Part shown: piece by piece, positions 19,301-29,141 of the stretch | Numbering within the stretch: the first letter of the stretch is position 1 | Layout of the letters: every line of letters starts with the position of its first letter | Assembly: GCF_963666025.1 (NCBI RefSeq) | Contig: NZ_OY762552.1 | Span: 62,001 to 126,000 of the forward strand | Length of the DNA: 64,000 nucleotides | Direction of reading: 5' to 3' | From: an uncultured Methanobacterium sp. | Lineage (GTDB): Archaea > Methanobacteriota > Methanobacteria > Methanobacteriales > Methanobacteriaceae | Notes under the pieces: generated by a model | Database searches by the model: none | The model's input: only the letters and a program-made list of their open reading frames with translations | Told to the model about the DNA's origin: nothing | Made by a program: the position numbers and the translations under genes

Positions 19301-20898
19301 TAAATGCAACCTACAACTGGTGGGGTACCAATGAAAATCCATCCAGTTTTATAATTGGAAACGTGGATTACTCACCATGGCTTTTCATGACCATAAACGC
19401 CACACCACAAACTATCAACAATTCACAGACTAGCTTAGTTACAGTGAGTTTCAACAACTACAGTTCTGATGGTAGCTCATCCAGTCCTTTAGACCCTAAT
19501 CTCGGCCATATACCAGATGGTGTTCCGGTTAGTTTCCGTTTAATTGGAGACATCCGGGGTAGTTTGGATGAACCATTAACCGTGCCCACTTCAGATGGAA
19601 CTATATCCATATTGTTCACAGCAAGTAAGTCAGGGATTCAACAGATCAATGCCACAACGGATCAACAGAATGTTTCAGTTTATGTAACCATTATACCTGC
19701 CTCTTTTGTTGAGATATCTAAGGAATTCATGGATCTTCCTTGGGGTAATGTTATTACCTCTGCCTACTACAATGACCGGATCTACGCCATAGTTAAGGTG
19801 CACAATGCAGGACCAGATAGTACTTCAATTAATGTCCTTGATCTGTTGGATGGTCTCACCTGGACCGGTAACTACTATGTTTACCGTGCCCCTGGATCAT
19901 ATCCAAATAGTGACTCTGCATGGGTTCCAAATGATTCTGACTACCCATTTAACGGAACAGACTGGGATGTAGGTTCTCTATCAATCATGATTGGTAGTTC
20001 CAGATGGCTGGCTGTAGAAGTGAGGGTCAACCGTACAGGAACTGTTTCCAACTATGCTGAAACATATAATCAGAGTACATCACCATACCAGGGATATGCA
20101 AATTACACTGCCTATTTAACCTCAAATATAGCTCTTACCATTGTTACTGTGGATGATGTTCGTGGTAATAAAGGTGATACCATCACTTTAAGGGCGGTTT
20201 TAACTGATTACCTAGGAAATGCACTGGCAGGTGAAATTGTTGAGTTCTGGATCGATAATGTAAAAGTGGGTCAAAATATCACAGACAGCACAGGAACTGC
20301 ATTATTCAACTATGTAATTAGTCAAACACCTGGAAATCATACATTGAGTGCAGTGTTTAATGAGACATCATTTTATCAAAGATCCAATGCCACTGGACGT
20401 TTGTATGTACCTACGGCAAATCTCTACATCCAGATAACCAGTAACAACAACAATCCTACAGTGGGTGAAATATTCACCCTCAGATACAAACTCGGGAACT
20501 ATGGACCAGACGATGCATTAAACGTTACCATTACCATCCCCTTGCCTGATGGATTTGTCATATCCAAAATTGATGGTGATGGAACCTGGACTATCGTGGG
20601 AAACACTATAATCTGGAATATGAAAAACGTTACAGTAGGCGACCCTGATCTATATGTTTCAGGTTGGACTCGATGGGCTGGTAGTTTCCTGTTTGGTGCA
20701 TCCATATCTTCAGATACCTTTAATTTAAACAGTATGAGCGTTGATTCATTCAGTTTAAATGCAGTGCCGCAGGTAAATGCTGCAAGCGTAACCAGCAACA
20801 CCATTGGAATGCAAACTACAGGAGCACCAATCACAGGAATAATATTAGCCGTTCTGTTGGTACTAGGCGGATTAGTTGGCACCCATAAAAAACAATAA
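16327..20898 (+). pseudogene. Adhesin-like protein 4, double beta-helix, interrupted by one in-frame TAA
   Basis: A 1,523-codon frame (start ATA 16327, 7 bases from GGAGG) that is intact except for TAA at 16480-16482, codon 52, just after the signal peptide. The intact relative at 21124 reads NNPYLTLQKGVDN where this gene reads DNP-stop-LTIQKGVDN, so a Tyr codon has become TAA. The rest is well preserved: first beta-helix (to about 17800), Ig-like part, second beta-helix opening with VYVATSANGG (about 18180-19330), Ig, DUF11-like, Big_3_5 and DUF11 domains, and the tail MQTTGAPITGII + hydrophobic + THKKQ. An ATG at 16591 could restart translation but would lose the signal peptide. Either a recent pseudogene, a sequencing error or a switchable gene. 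Confidence 0.82.
17321..17590 (+). repeat. Three 90-bp direct repeats in adhesin 4
   Basis: GTTTTGTTAATTGCACTGTT starts at 17321, 17411 and 17501, period exactly 90 bp (30 residues, core CTVIESSFSNNQASNGGAI). The copies appear identical by eye over almost the whole unit, which points to very recent duplication within the first beta-helix. Confidence 0.88.
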
Positions 20899-20937
20899 AG
20901 GGATTTGTATCCCTTTTCCCAACTTTTTTTATTTTTA
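20897..20937 (+). terminator. Hairpin plus T-tract after adhesin 4
   Basis: Stem AAAGGGAT / ATCCCTTT with loop TTGT, followed by TCCCAACTTTTTTTATTTTT. Confidence 0.75.
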
Positions 20938-21123
20938 ATTATAATCCCTAATCATGACTTATGTCAAGCACATTGCTAAACATATTGTAGAAGCTTTCAG
21001 AGTATTAAATGAATATAATATTAATTTCAATATTGTAATTGATTTAATTTATGTGATTGGTTTATCATATAGTTACATCAAAGATTAGGATAATAGGATA
21101 TTATCCATGGGGGGTGTAAGGAA

Positions 21124-23304
21124 GTGAAAAATATACCACTAATTACCACTAAAATTTTCCTTCCTTTACTCTTTATAAGTTTATTATTAATTTTCTGTTT
21201 CAGCACTGTTTCAGCGGCAAATGAGATCTACGTTAACACTACCGGTAACGATAGTTCAGGTACAGGTACTGCAAATAACCCATACCTCACCCTACAAAAA
21301 GGTGTGGATAATTTAGATCCAAATGGAATAATTCAAATCGCCAATGGAGAGTACATTGGAGTAAACAACACCAATATCACTCTTGCTAAAAACATGTCCA
21401 TTGTTGGCCAGAGCCAGGTAGGAACCATCATCAACGGAACAGACACCAACTGGATATTCAATATTTTATTGGGAGTAGATGTAAAACTCTCTAACCTAAC
21501 ACTAACCAATGGATACGCAACTACTACTGGTGGTGCTATCTGTAATCAGGGCTCTGTAACAATTACCGGTTGCATCATCATGGACAGCTCTGCAATTGAA
21601 TATGGTGGTGGAATTTACAGTAAAGGGAATTGTATCATAACTGATTGTACCATCACCCGAAATAAGCAAACAGGAACCTTGGATACGTATGCTAGTGGTG
21701 GGATCATCAATGATGGAGGGAACTGTACCATTACCAGATCAAATATCACCTATAACTCGGCAAATGCTAATGCAGGAGGGATAGCTACCCAGAATGGTAA
21801 CTGTACTATAACCGATTGCGAGATCCTGAATAACTATGCAAATCATGGGGCAGGAATAGTCAATTATGGTGGTAACTGTACAATAACAAGATGTGACATT
21901 CTTTACAACTCTGCAAATATCATTGGAGGAATAGGGAACCAGTTTGGTAACTGTACAGTCACAGATTCTAACATCCAGTATAATAACGCAATTAATGGTA
22001 CTGGAATCACCAACGCTAATGGTAACTTTACAATTTCAAATAGTTACATCAAAAACAATGTCGCATCAGTAGATGGTGGTGGCATCATGAATATTTGCTT
22101 GTTTGATGAAAGTAGTTCTTTTAATTTTGCTGCTTACATCTTAAATTTAAATGATTGCACCTTAACCGGTAACACCGCAGGTGAAGATGGTGGAGCAATC
22201 TCCAACCACTGCACAATAAATGTTAATGCTTCTGCTTTTGATGCTTTCGTTTTAAACATTAATCGGTGCACTTTTTCAGGTAATAGTGCAGGTAGAGACG
22301 GTGGAGCAATTTCAAATCAATGCACAATAAATGTCACTGGCAATAACAAGAAAAGCTTTGATTTTGGTGCTTGCGTCTTAAACATGAATCACTGCACCTT
22401 TACAGGCAACAATGCAGGAGGAAATGGTATTGTAATTTCAAATAATTGCACAGTAAATGTTTCCGGCGTTAATATTAACGGTCTTAGTTTTGGGGCATGT
22501 GTCATAAATGTTGATGATTGTTCCCTTAATGGTAACCATGCAGGTGTAAATGGTGGAGCAATCTCAAATCAGGGCATAGTTACTGTTGACTGTGTTAATG
22601 TGGATGGTTCCAGCTTTGGTGCCTGTGTCTTGAATGTAAATCGCTCCACTTTAACAGGTAACACCGCAGGTGAAGATGGTGGAGCTATCTGGAATAGTGC
22701 TACCTGTAATATTCATTTTAATCGAATCGTTTTTAACACTGCACATCTGGGAAATGCTATTTATTCGGATAATACTGTGGATGCTACCGATAACTGGTGG
22801 GGATCTAACTATGACCCCCAAAACAACCCCAATAACTTTGGAGGCCAGGTGAACCTGATTAACGCCAATCCATGGTTAACATTAACCATCAAAGCAAACC
22901 CAAATAGCATACCCTATGGGGGCACATCCACTGTTACTGCCAGCGTTACCATCAACAGTGATGGTGTGGATACTTCTAGCATGGGCCACATACCTGACGG
23001 TAAACCCATCACCATAACTACGGACCTTGGAAACGTTGGGAGCAAATCTGTCACTGCAAGTACAGTGGCAGGAGTTGCCACCGCAATACTCAGAGCCAAT
23101 GACGGATGGGGAACAGCCCACCTCTACGCAATCTTGGATGGGTTCATAACCCCTGAACCTGCCACAGTGGTAATAGCAGCACCCATACCCGTAACAACTG
23201 AGAAAACTATCAGAATGCAGGAAACAGGGACACCAATAGCAGGAATAGTTTTAGTTATCCTATTGGTACTAAGCGGATTAATAAGCACACAGAAAAAACA
23301 ATAA
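21124..23304 (+). CDS. Adhesin-like surface protein 5, beta-helix/Ig, QxTGxP anchor
   Basis: 726 residues. Signal peptide about 1-33 (LLFISLLLIFCFSTVSAA). The N-terminal block YVNTTGNDSSGTGTANNPYL is the DUF1565-like cap seen on beta-helix proteins; the helix runs to about 560 with many coils of the form GNCTITxxxI and GGAISNxCTINV. One Ig-like domain (about 590-690, GHIPDGKPITITTDLGNVGS) precedes the tail MQETGTPIAGIV + hydrophobic + STQKKQ. No DUF11 domain, unlike its relatives. GTG at 21124 has GGGGGGTGTAAGG 7 bases upstream. This intact gene shows what codon 52 of the neighbouring broken copy should be. Probable anchored surface adhesin. Confidence 0.87.
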   Translation: MKNIPLITTKIFLPLLFISLLLIFCFSTVSAANEIYVNTTGNDSSGTGTANNPYLTLQKGVDNLDPNGIIQIANGEYIGVNNTNITLAKNMSIVGQSQVGTIINGTDTNWIFNILLGVDVKLSNLTLTNGYATTTGGAICNQGSVTITGCIIMDSSAIEYGGGIYSKGNCIITDCTITRNKQTGTLDTYASGGIINDGGNCTITRSNITYNSANANAGGIATQNGNCTITDCEILNNYANHGAGIVNYGGNCTITRCDILYNSANIIGGIGNQFGNCTVTDSNIQYNNAINGTGITNANGNFTISNSYIKNNVASVDGGGIMNICLFDESSSFNFAAYILNLNDCTLTGNTAGEDGGAISNHCTINVNASAFDAFVLNINRCTFSGNSAGRDGGAISNQCTINVTGNNKKSFDFGACVLNMNHCTFTGNNAGGNGIVISNNCTVNVSGVNINGLSFGACVINVDDCSLNGNHAGVNGGAISNQGIVTVDCVNVDGSSFGACVLNVNRSTLTGNTAGEDGGAIWNSATCNIHFNRIVFNTAHLGNAIYSDNTVDATDNWWGSNYDPQNNPNNFGGQVNLINANPWLTLTIKANPNSIPYGGTSTVTASVTINSDGVDTSSMGHIPDGKPITITTDLGNVGSKSVTASTVAGVATAILRANDGWGTAHLYAILDGFITPEPATVVIAAPIPVTTEKTIRMQETGTPIAGIVLVILLVLSGLISTQKKQ

Positions 23305-23331
23305 AAGGATTATCACATCCTTATTTTTCTT
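23303..23331 (+). terminator. Hairpin plus T-tract after adhesin 5
   Basis: Stem AAAAGGAT / ATCCTTAT with a short loop, then TTTTTCTT. Confidence 0.65.
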
Positions 23332-23837
23332 AATTATCTGGTTCTTTAAACTAAATGGCTCTTTTAATTTCCCAAAAACCTTAATTAAATAAAGGTAAAT
23401 AAAATATAATTATTGTATTGATACAACAGAACCTAATTAAAATAACTAAAAATGGAATAAGGGTATTCAATTAATTTTTGATCAGCAATAAAGTTCTTAA
23501 TCCAATTCATTCACGAAAAATAATATTATATCAAATAATTACACTATTTTAAAAAAAACTTACGAAAAATTTCATGTTGTTTAGGTGCTATTGGTACGAT
23601 TAAAAACCGCGGGAGCATTGGGTGTTAGAGTATAATCTGTAAATACATTTACAGTTAAACTTTAATTCAAAAGAATATTGGAATATTTATTTAAACTGAT
23701 TTTAAGAGTTGAATTATTTATCATAAATAAATTTTTTCATTTTATCTTGAAAGTCGGGATTTATTAAATACTTATATGTTATAATACTTCATTAGAATTG
23801 TTATTTAATATTATTAGGCATAAAGGAGGTGAAAAAG
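23332..23837. other. Intergenic; promoter and leader of adhesin 6
   Basis: About 500 AT-rich bases with no supported ORF. A small hairpin GTAAATACATTTAC is near 23639. The promoter of the next gene is the TATA-like ATACTTATATG (about 23768-23778), and the leader ends in TTATTAGGCATAAAGGAGGTGAAAA, which matches the leader of adhesin 4 (16302-16325). Confidence 0.5.
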
Positions 23838-25979
23838 ATAAAAAAAATAGTAATATTATTAACACTTGTTTTTTTGTTTTCCCTTACAATTGGGGTGGTT
23901 GCAGCAACTGATCCTATCGACCCGGATAATGTGTACATTTCACCAGATGGAAACGATACCGATGGTGATGGTAGTAACACTAATCCTTACCAGACCATCC
24001 ATAAAGGATTAGAAACAGCTAATAACAATACAGGAACCATACACCTCTTAGAAGGGACTTATAATGCCACAGGTGACTATGGATTAACTGTCAACAAATC
24101 CTTAAACATCTTCGGATCCGGACAAGACAATACCATAATCAACGCTGAAAACCACAACCATATCTTCATAATTCAGGATTGGGCAACAGTTAACATACTA
24201 CAAATTACACTCAAGAATGGTTCTGGAAGTTATGGTGGTTCTATTCAAAATCGTGGCAATTTAATAGTAACAAATTGTACTTTCACCGGTAATAGGGCAT
24301 CCAATGCAGGAGGTGCCATCATGAACTGGTATGGAACTATGAATGTTAGTGACTGTACTTTCACTGATAACAACGCACACATGCCTAATCATGCTTATGG
24401 TGGTGCTATAGCTAATACAGGTACTTCTACTATCAATGATTGTATATTTACCAGTAACAGTGCCTATGAAGGTGGAGCTTTATACAACTATCTTGGAAAT
24501 TGTAGCATTAACAACAGCAGCTTCCGGAGTAACACTGCAGGTAAAGGAGGAGCTATCTACAACCAAGAAGGTATAATAACCCTGAATAATATTATCGTGG
24601 AATTTAACACTGCCAAAGCCACAAGTAATTCAATTGACGTGGCTGCAGCTGGTGCTGGAATCTACAATGATGTTGCTAGTACCATGACTATCGACAATTG
24701 CACCATCCAAAACAACAGTGCCACAGCCTCTGGTGAAAGTGTAAACGTATCGAGTGCTGGTGGAGGAATATGTAATGGAGGAAATCTGCTTATTGATAAT
24801 TCCATCATTCAAAACAACAGTGTCACGTCCACAGCCACCTTACAGCTTAATATTCTGTCTGCTGACGGTGGAGGTATCTACAATGATAATTTTCTCATCA
24901 TAAACAATAGCATCATTCAAAACAACACTGCCACGGCTAATGCTGATAGGGATGTATTAGCTAATGGTGCGGGAATTTTCAACAACGGCGATACTGCCCT
25001 AAATAACAGTAAAATACAATACAACAAGATCCTTATTAACACCAACGCTGGTGTGGGTGCATATGGTGGAGGAATACAAAATGGTGGAAACCTGTATATT
25101 AATGACAGCATCCTTCAATACAATACCATCACCTCCACTTCTCCAGGAATAAATCGCATTGGAGGTGGGGCAATATCCAACAGCTTCGCTGGGAATTTGT
25201 ATATTGACAAAAGCACCATTAAATACAACACTGTGGCCGCCATAGATGGGGACGAATTCGCTGTAGGAGGCGGTATCTACAATGAAAATGTTCTTGTTAT
25301 CAGTAACAGCACCATAGCATTTAACACAGTCACAGCCACTAATGCCGATAAATATGCACCACTTGGTGGTGGAGTATGCAACTTTGGCAGCATGGTAGCC
25401 AATTTCAACCGGATGGTGAATAATTCTCCTGGTGCAGTCCATAATGATGCAGAATCTGTTCCGGATCTACAATATAATTGGTGGGGATCAAACAATCCTG
25501 AATTTGACGAAATTATTACAGGAACATCCACTGATTACAATCAATGGCTGGTTATGAGATACACCGCAAACCCCAATAATATAATCCAAGGCAGTACATC
25601 AACCTTAACAGCAGACTTCCGCTATGATTCAAATGGAACCTTCCATGATCCAGCCTTAGGACACTTGCCTGATGGTACTATGGTAACTTTTACCACCAAT
25701 CTTGGTAATGTGGGCAGTAAAATCGCTACTGCTTTAACCTTTAATGGTGTTGCCACCATCCTACTGCGTGGAGATGAAGCAGCAGGCTATGCATTAACAT
25801 CAGCAAACCTTGACTACCAAACCATGTACACTACAGTAACCATAACAGCGCCTAATGTAGATGCAGCCAGTAGCACCAAAAAAATAGCCATGCAAAATAC
25901 TGGAATACCCCTGGCAGGAATGATACTAGCTATCCTGATGGTGCTAGGCGGATTTATAAACACCCGAAAAGAACAATAA
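23838..25979 (+). CDS. Adhesin-like surface protein 6, beta-helix/Ig, QxTGxP anchor
   Basis: 713 residues. Signal peptide about 1-22 (KKIVILLTLVFLFSLTIGVVA). DUF1565-like cap (VYISPDGNDTDGDGS) and a beta-helix to about 540 with coils such as GGGIYNDNFLIINNSII, an Ig-like domain (GHLPDGTMVTFTTNLGNVGS), then the tail MQNTGIPLAGMI + hydrophobic + TRKEQ. A GTG at 23829 is in frame but is itself the last part of GGAGGTG, the ribosome site; the codon at proper distance (8 bases) is ATA at 23838, as in adhesins 1 and 4. Its terminator is followed directly by an insertion sequence. Confidence 0.85.
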   Translation: MKKIVILLTLVFLFSLTIGVVAATDPIDPDNVYISPDGNDTDGDGSNTNPYQTIHKGLETANNNTGTIHLLEGTYNATGDYGLTVNKSLNIFGSGQDNTIINAENHNHIFIIQDWATVNILQITLKNGSGSYGGSIQNRGNLIVTNCTFTGNRASNAGGAIMNWYGTMNVSDCTFTDNNAHMPNHAYGGAIANTGTSTINDCIFTSNSAYEGGALYNYLGNCSINNSSFRSNTAGKGGAIYNQEGIITLNNIIVEFNTAKATSNSIDVAAAGAGIYNDVASTMTIDNCTIQNNSATASGESVNVSSAGGGICNGGNLLIDNSIIQNNSVTSTATLQLNILSADGGGIYNDNFLIINNSIIQNNTATANADRDVLANGAGIFNNGDTALNNSKIQYNKILINTNAGVGAYGGGIQNGGNLYINDSILQYNTITSTSPGINRIGGGAISNSFAGNLYIDKSTIKYNTVAAIDGDEFAVGGGIYNENVLVISNSTIAFNTVTATNADKYAPLGGGVCNFGSMVANFNRMVNNSPGAVHNDAESVPDLQYNWWGSNNPEFDEIITGTSTDYNQWLVMRYTANPNNIIQGSTSTLTADFRYDSNGTFHDPALGHLPDGTMVTFTTNLGNVGSKIATALTFNGVATILLRGDEAAGYALTSANLDYQTMYTTVTITAPNVDAASSTKKIAMQNTGIPLAGMILAILMVLGGFINTRKEQ

Positions 25980-26011
25980 TGGAATTATATTCCATTTTCC
26001 ATTTTTTTTTA
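25979..26011 (+). terminator. Hairpin plus T-tract after adhesin 6
   Basis: Stem TGGAAT / ATTCCA with loop TAT, then TTTCCATTTTTTTTT. The insertion sequence begins 9 bases later. Confidence 0.7.
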
Positions 26012-26019
26012 TAATTTTT

Positions 26020-27196
26020 ATGGCTTTGTAGAAACCCTTATTTTTTTTATTTGAAGTTGAGGTTTTTTGTAGATTTTTTTGTAATAAAAAAAATTTTTTT
26101 AGTTTTAGGTTTTGTTTTTCCTGTTTTTACTTGAAATTACAGCTACATATTTTTAAAACAGGTTGCTAAAGTATTTATAATGAGAAAGGGGAATAATATT
26201 ATTATGATTAGCGAAATCTATTATTCCCCTGTTTATAGTGGAGTTTCAAAGCAATTAAATCTTTTGGATTTTAATTTTAAAAATTCTAAAATTCAATGTT
26301 TAAAAAGTGTTTTAAACAAGAATAGTGAATTAAAAGAAAATAAACTGGTGAAATTCATCGAAAGAACGTATTATTATGTTAAAATAGCGATAAATAAGTA
26401 TTCTAATGCTTTTTCAAATCATTTATATTCACAACATGCTTTATTCACGATATTGGCAATGAAAATTTACACAAAATCAACATATCGTGAAATAATTGAT
26501 TTTATTGATGTTTCAGACGTAATTAAGAGATATTTGAGAATAAAAAAGGTTCCGCACTTTACAACGATCCAAAAATTTTTTAAAAGACTACCTTCAGAAC
26601 AAATTAGAGAAATTAACCATTTAATATTATCATTAAACGATATTAAAGCAGATATAATAGCATTGGACGGCTCTGGTTTTACTAATGATTATGCAGACAA
26701 GTATTATGCAAAAATACGGCAAAAAGAAAGAAAAAGCTACATAAAAAACCATTTAACAATAGACGTAAAAACACGCCTTATTTTATATTATCAAACATCA
26801 CGTGGACCAAAATACGACACACAATTTGCAAAACCTGCATTAAGACAAATCAAAAAGTATAAACCAGATTACATAGTAGCAGACAAAGCATATGACACAG
26901 AACCAATAAGAAAATGCATAAATGAAGAACTCAAAGCATTTGACCAAATACCACTCAAAAACAGAGCAAAAAAAGGACAATACAGACTAAAAAGCCCAAC
27001 AATATTCCGAAACAAAATATACGCAAAAAGAAACAATATAGAAAGCATATTTTCAACAATAAAAAGAAAATTCAACGGCACAAACCACAGCAGAAGCACA
27101 AAACTATCAAACAAAGAAACCAAACTCAAAAACACAATATACAACATCTACAGAACAACACAAATCAACTAAAAAAAAGGGTTTCTACAAAGCCAT
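26020..27196 (+). mobile_element. Complete insertion sequence, 1,177 bp, IS4/IS5-like
   Basis: Perfect 20-bp terminal inverted repeats: ATGGCTTTGTAGAAACCCTT at 26020-26039 and its reverse complement at 27177-27196. They enclose one transposase gene. The outside flanks share TTTT on both sides (26016-26019 and 27197-27200), which may be a 4-bp target duplication, but the surroundings are T-rich so this is weak. The element sits just past the terminator of adhesin 6, where it does not break a gene. Confidence 0.9.
26204..27172 (+). CDS. DDE transposase (IS4/IS5 superfamily, DDE_Tnp_1-like)
   Basis: About 322 residues from the ATG at 26204 (a frame start at 26180 is also possible). The catalytic triad is seen: first Asp in IIALDGSGFT, second Asp in YIVADKAYDTE, and Glu in RNNIESIFSTIKRKF, the Y-x-x-R/N-x-x-E type signature of IS4/IS5 transposases. 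The N-terminal third is a DUF772-like, Lys-rich DNA-binding region. The gene fills the element and ends 4 bases before the right terminal repeat. Length and motifs suggest it is functional. Codon use is more AT-rich than in the neighbouring genes. Confidence 0.88.
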   Translation: MISEIYYSPVYSGVSKQLNLLDFNFKNSKIQCLKSVLNKNSELKENKLVKFIERTYYYVKIAINKYSNAFSNHLYSQHALFTILAMKIYTKSTYREIIDFIDVSDVIKRYLRIKKVPHFTTIQKFFKRLPSEQIREINHLILSLNDIKADIIALDGSGFTNDYADKYYAKIRQKERKSYIKNHLTIDVKTRLILYYQTSRGPKYDTQFAKPALRQIKKYKPDYIVADKAYDTEPIRKCINEELKAFDQIPLKNRAKKGQYRLKSPTIFRNKIYAKRNNIESIFSTIKRKFNGTNHSRSTKLSNKETKLKNTIYNIYRTTQIN

Positions 27197-27497
27197 TTTT
27201 ATAAAATAATGTACTAACTTACTAATTCTTAGTAATATTATTATCAAACTCTTATAAAGCCATTGCGATAGATTTGTAAATTTACACACCAGATCAGACA
27301 CTCTTTTGATGGTTGGTGAAATTATAGTAACATTCTTAGTATATAACGATAATATGTTAGTGATTAAATTGATAGGGGGTGTAATTTAAGAAAATAGTTT
27401 GAGATTATCATACATTAATAGTAATAGAAATTAGGAATTTTTTTATAAAATTAGCTTATAATTTCACAATTTAAATTATGACTTGGAGGCTGTTAAT
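27197..27497. other. Intergenic between IS and HXXEE gene
   Basis: No ORF supported. A stretch at about 27374-27395 (AGGGGGTGTAATTTAAG) resembles the ribosome site region of adhesin 5 (GGGGGGTGTAAGGAAGTG) but leads into stops; it may be debris of another adhesin copy. A weak TATA-like stretch lies near 27440-27455. Confidence 0.35.
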
Positions 27498-28142
27498 ATG
27501 GAAGATTATAATATAATATGGAAGGGGGGCATTGCTTTTATAGGTCCTATGTTATTGGTGCTTTTAGCATGCTTTAAATATACGGATCCTAGTTTCACAT
27601 GGTTGGCATTCTTATTTTGGGCATTATTGCCATTGCTTATGATCCATGAAACCGAAGAATATGTTATTAGAGTTAATGGAGGAATTACTGAAGGTGGATT
27701 TCAAGAATATTTCAATACAAAGACTTTCGCTAGATTAAATCCTCCACGACCGGATTATCCTCTAACTAACGGATATGAATTATTTACTAATGCGTTTGCA
27801 TGGTTCTTTGCTATAATCAGTGCATTGACAATATACATAACACCATGGGTTGGAATAGGTTTCATCGTATTCCTTTTCATAATGAACGGAATTATGCACA
27901 CTGCAATATTCCAATTTACAGAGAAAGGAGCTAATCCTGGCTTTTATACTACTTGGTTAATCTTAAACCCTTATTCAGTGGTAATACTATTCTATGCATA
28001 CACAACCAATGCCTTTACTACATTGGATTATATCGTGGGCATTATATTCGGATTCCTCGTTTTCCTTGCATTTCTTTTAACCACAAGAAGCAAACTTAAG
28101 TCTTTTGAGCTATCACAAGAACCCGGAGAATCAAAAAAATAA
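27498..28142 (+). CDS. HXXEE-domain integral membrane protein
   Basis: 214 residues with about six predicted membrane segments. The family signature is seen in LLMIHETEEYVIR (H-x-x-E-E), and further conserved-looking polar residues occur in NGIMHTAIFQF (His in membrane). PF13787 (HXXEE) proteins are uncharacterised; the buried His/Glu pattern suggests a metal-dependent membrane enzyme, but this is inference. The ATG at 27498 is chosen because TTGGAGGC lies 8 bases upstream; the TTG at 27483 overlaps that site. A 21-base palindrome (28170-28190) ends the unit. Confidence 0.8.
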   Translation: MEDYNIIWKGGIAFIGPMLLVLLACFKYTDPSFTWLAFLFWALLPLLMIHETEEYVIRVNGGITEGGFQEYFNTKTFARLNPPRPDYPLTNGYELFTNAFAWFFAIISALTIYITPWVGIGFIVFLFIMNGIMHTAIFQFTEKGANPGFYTTWLILNPYSVVILFYAYTTNAFTTLDYIVGIIFGFLVFLAFLLTTRSKLKSFELSQEPGESKK

Positions 28143-28486
28143 GATTGGAACTTAATTTTAAATTTAGTAGTGTAAAATTTAATTTTACACCAATTCTTTT
28201 AAAATAGATTTAACTCTAGAAATATTTGAAAATTCTCTAAAAATTTAAAATTTTAATTTTTCCTCTTTTTATAAAAACAAGTAAATTTTGTAAAAAATTT
28301 GATAAAAAAAGCTTAAATAAAGCGAAATATGAAATTTAATCTGTTTTTTTGGTATTTTAACTCTCAATAATGTATTAAATTATCACACAACTTCCATTCA
28401 GGGAATTTGCCATTAGAATTTTGCCCTAATCTATTTTTAAGGACAGATTAATAATCAAACATATTTATAAATTATGATGTATTAAG
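28143..28486. other. Intergenic, AT-rich; palindrome 28170-28190
   Basis: GTGTAAAATT-T-AATTTTACAC is a perfect 21-base palindrome 28 bases after the HXXEE stop and could act as a terminator or a protein-binding site. The rest is very AT-rich with no supported ORF. Confidence 0.5.
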
Positions 28487-28714
28487 ATGTAATAAGGTGA
28501 CACTAAACAGAATGCTCTTAAATGTCTTTGCCCCGTTTGTCCAGTTTACAATGAATGTTTAAAAAACAAGGAAGAATTACTTTTTTGCTCTAGAGGCCGT
28601 TCCAATTGTAAATTTAAAAAATGAGGATGTAAATGTGTGAGGTGCCCGGTAGCACTGAAATACAATTTAGTTGGACTATTTTACTGTGAAAAAGGGGCGG
28701 AAACTATAAAATAA
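28487..28714 (+). pseudogene. Decayed DUF2769 Cys-rich protein
   Basis: The frame ending at TAA 28712-28714 encodes a protein with the DUF2769 cysteine pattern: ALKCLCPVCPVYNECL, then LLFCSRGRSNCKFKK, then GCKCVRCPVA and YCEKGAE. It is interrupted by TGA at 28622-28624, between KFKK and GC, and near the start the only ATG in frame (28487) runs straight into two TAA codons. Homologues known to me read straight through with a basic residue at the TGA position. DUF2769 is a small archaeal metal-binding-looking family of unknown role. The gene is dead at two points. Confidence 0.78.
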
Positions 28715-28717
28715 AAA

Positions 28718-28790
28718 TTCTAAAAAGAGAGTTCTAAAGAGGTTTTAAATGGGGGTTCTAAAAAATGAGAGTTTTAATGAGGGTTCTAAA
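28718..28790 (+). repeat. Short tandem leader repeats with ribosome-site/ATG motifs
   Basis: Imperfect copies of G-A-G-(A/G)-G-T-T-C-T-A-A-A around 28728, 28739, 28752 and 28780. Several contain a GAGG-like site followed by ATG and a stop after few codons. They sit directly before the DUF488 start. Confidence 0.55.
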
Positions 28791-29141
28791 ATGATCCAGA
28801 TTAAAAGAGCTTACCAGGAAACTAATGAAAACGATGGATTTAGGATATTAATTGATCGCCTATGGCCCCGAGGAGTTAGTAAGGAAAAACTGAAAATAGA
28901 TTTATGGATTAAGGAAATAGCACCATCCAGTGAACTTCGAAGATCATTTGGACACGATCCTAATAAATGGGAAGATTTCGAGGTTAAATACCTGGATGAA
29001 CTGGAAGAAAAAAGTGAATTATTATCCCAGATCAAAAAATTAGAAGAAAAACAGGGGAAATTAACTCTTATTTATGCAGCCAAAGATGAAGAACACAACA
29101 ATGCAGTGGTCCTATTAAAATTACTTGATACTCATAAATAG
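28791..29141 (+). CDS. DUF488 family protein
   Basis: 116 residues. Family hallmarks are RILIDRLWPRGVSKEKL, the LRRSFGHDPNKWEDF segment and LTLIYAAKDEEHNNA, matching DUF488 proteins of the YeaO-like group. The biochemical role is unknown. The ATG at 28791 (IQIKRAY) matches where family members begin and follows TGAGGGTTCT. Upstream, 28718-28790 contains three or four imperfect copies of GAGGGTTCTAAAAAATGAG, each with a mini ribosome site and ATG; the frame can be read upstream to 28749 but the extension is just this repeat. Confidence 0.85.
   Translation: MIQIKRAYQETNENDGFRILIDRLWPRGVSKEKLKIDLWIKEIAPSSELRRSFGHDPNKWEDFEVKYLDELEEKSELLSQIKKLEEKQGKLTLIYAAKDEEHNNAVVLLKLLDTHK

Noticed and set aside
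28622..28624. TGA as selenocysteine codon in the DUF2769 frame
   Set aside because: No Sec insertion hairpin is evident, family members have a basic residue rather than Cys here as far as I know, and the start region is also broken.
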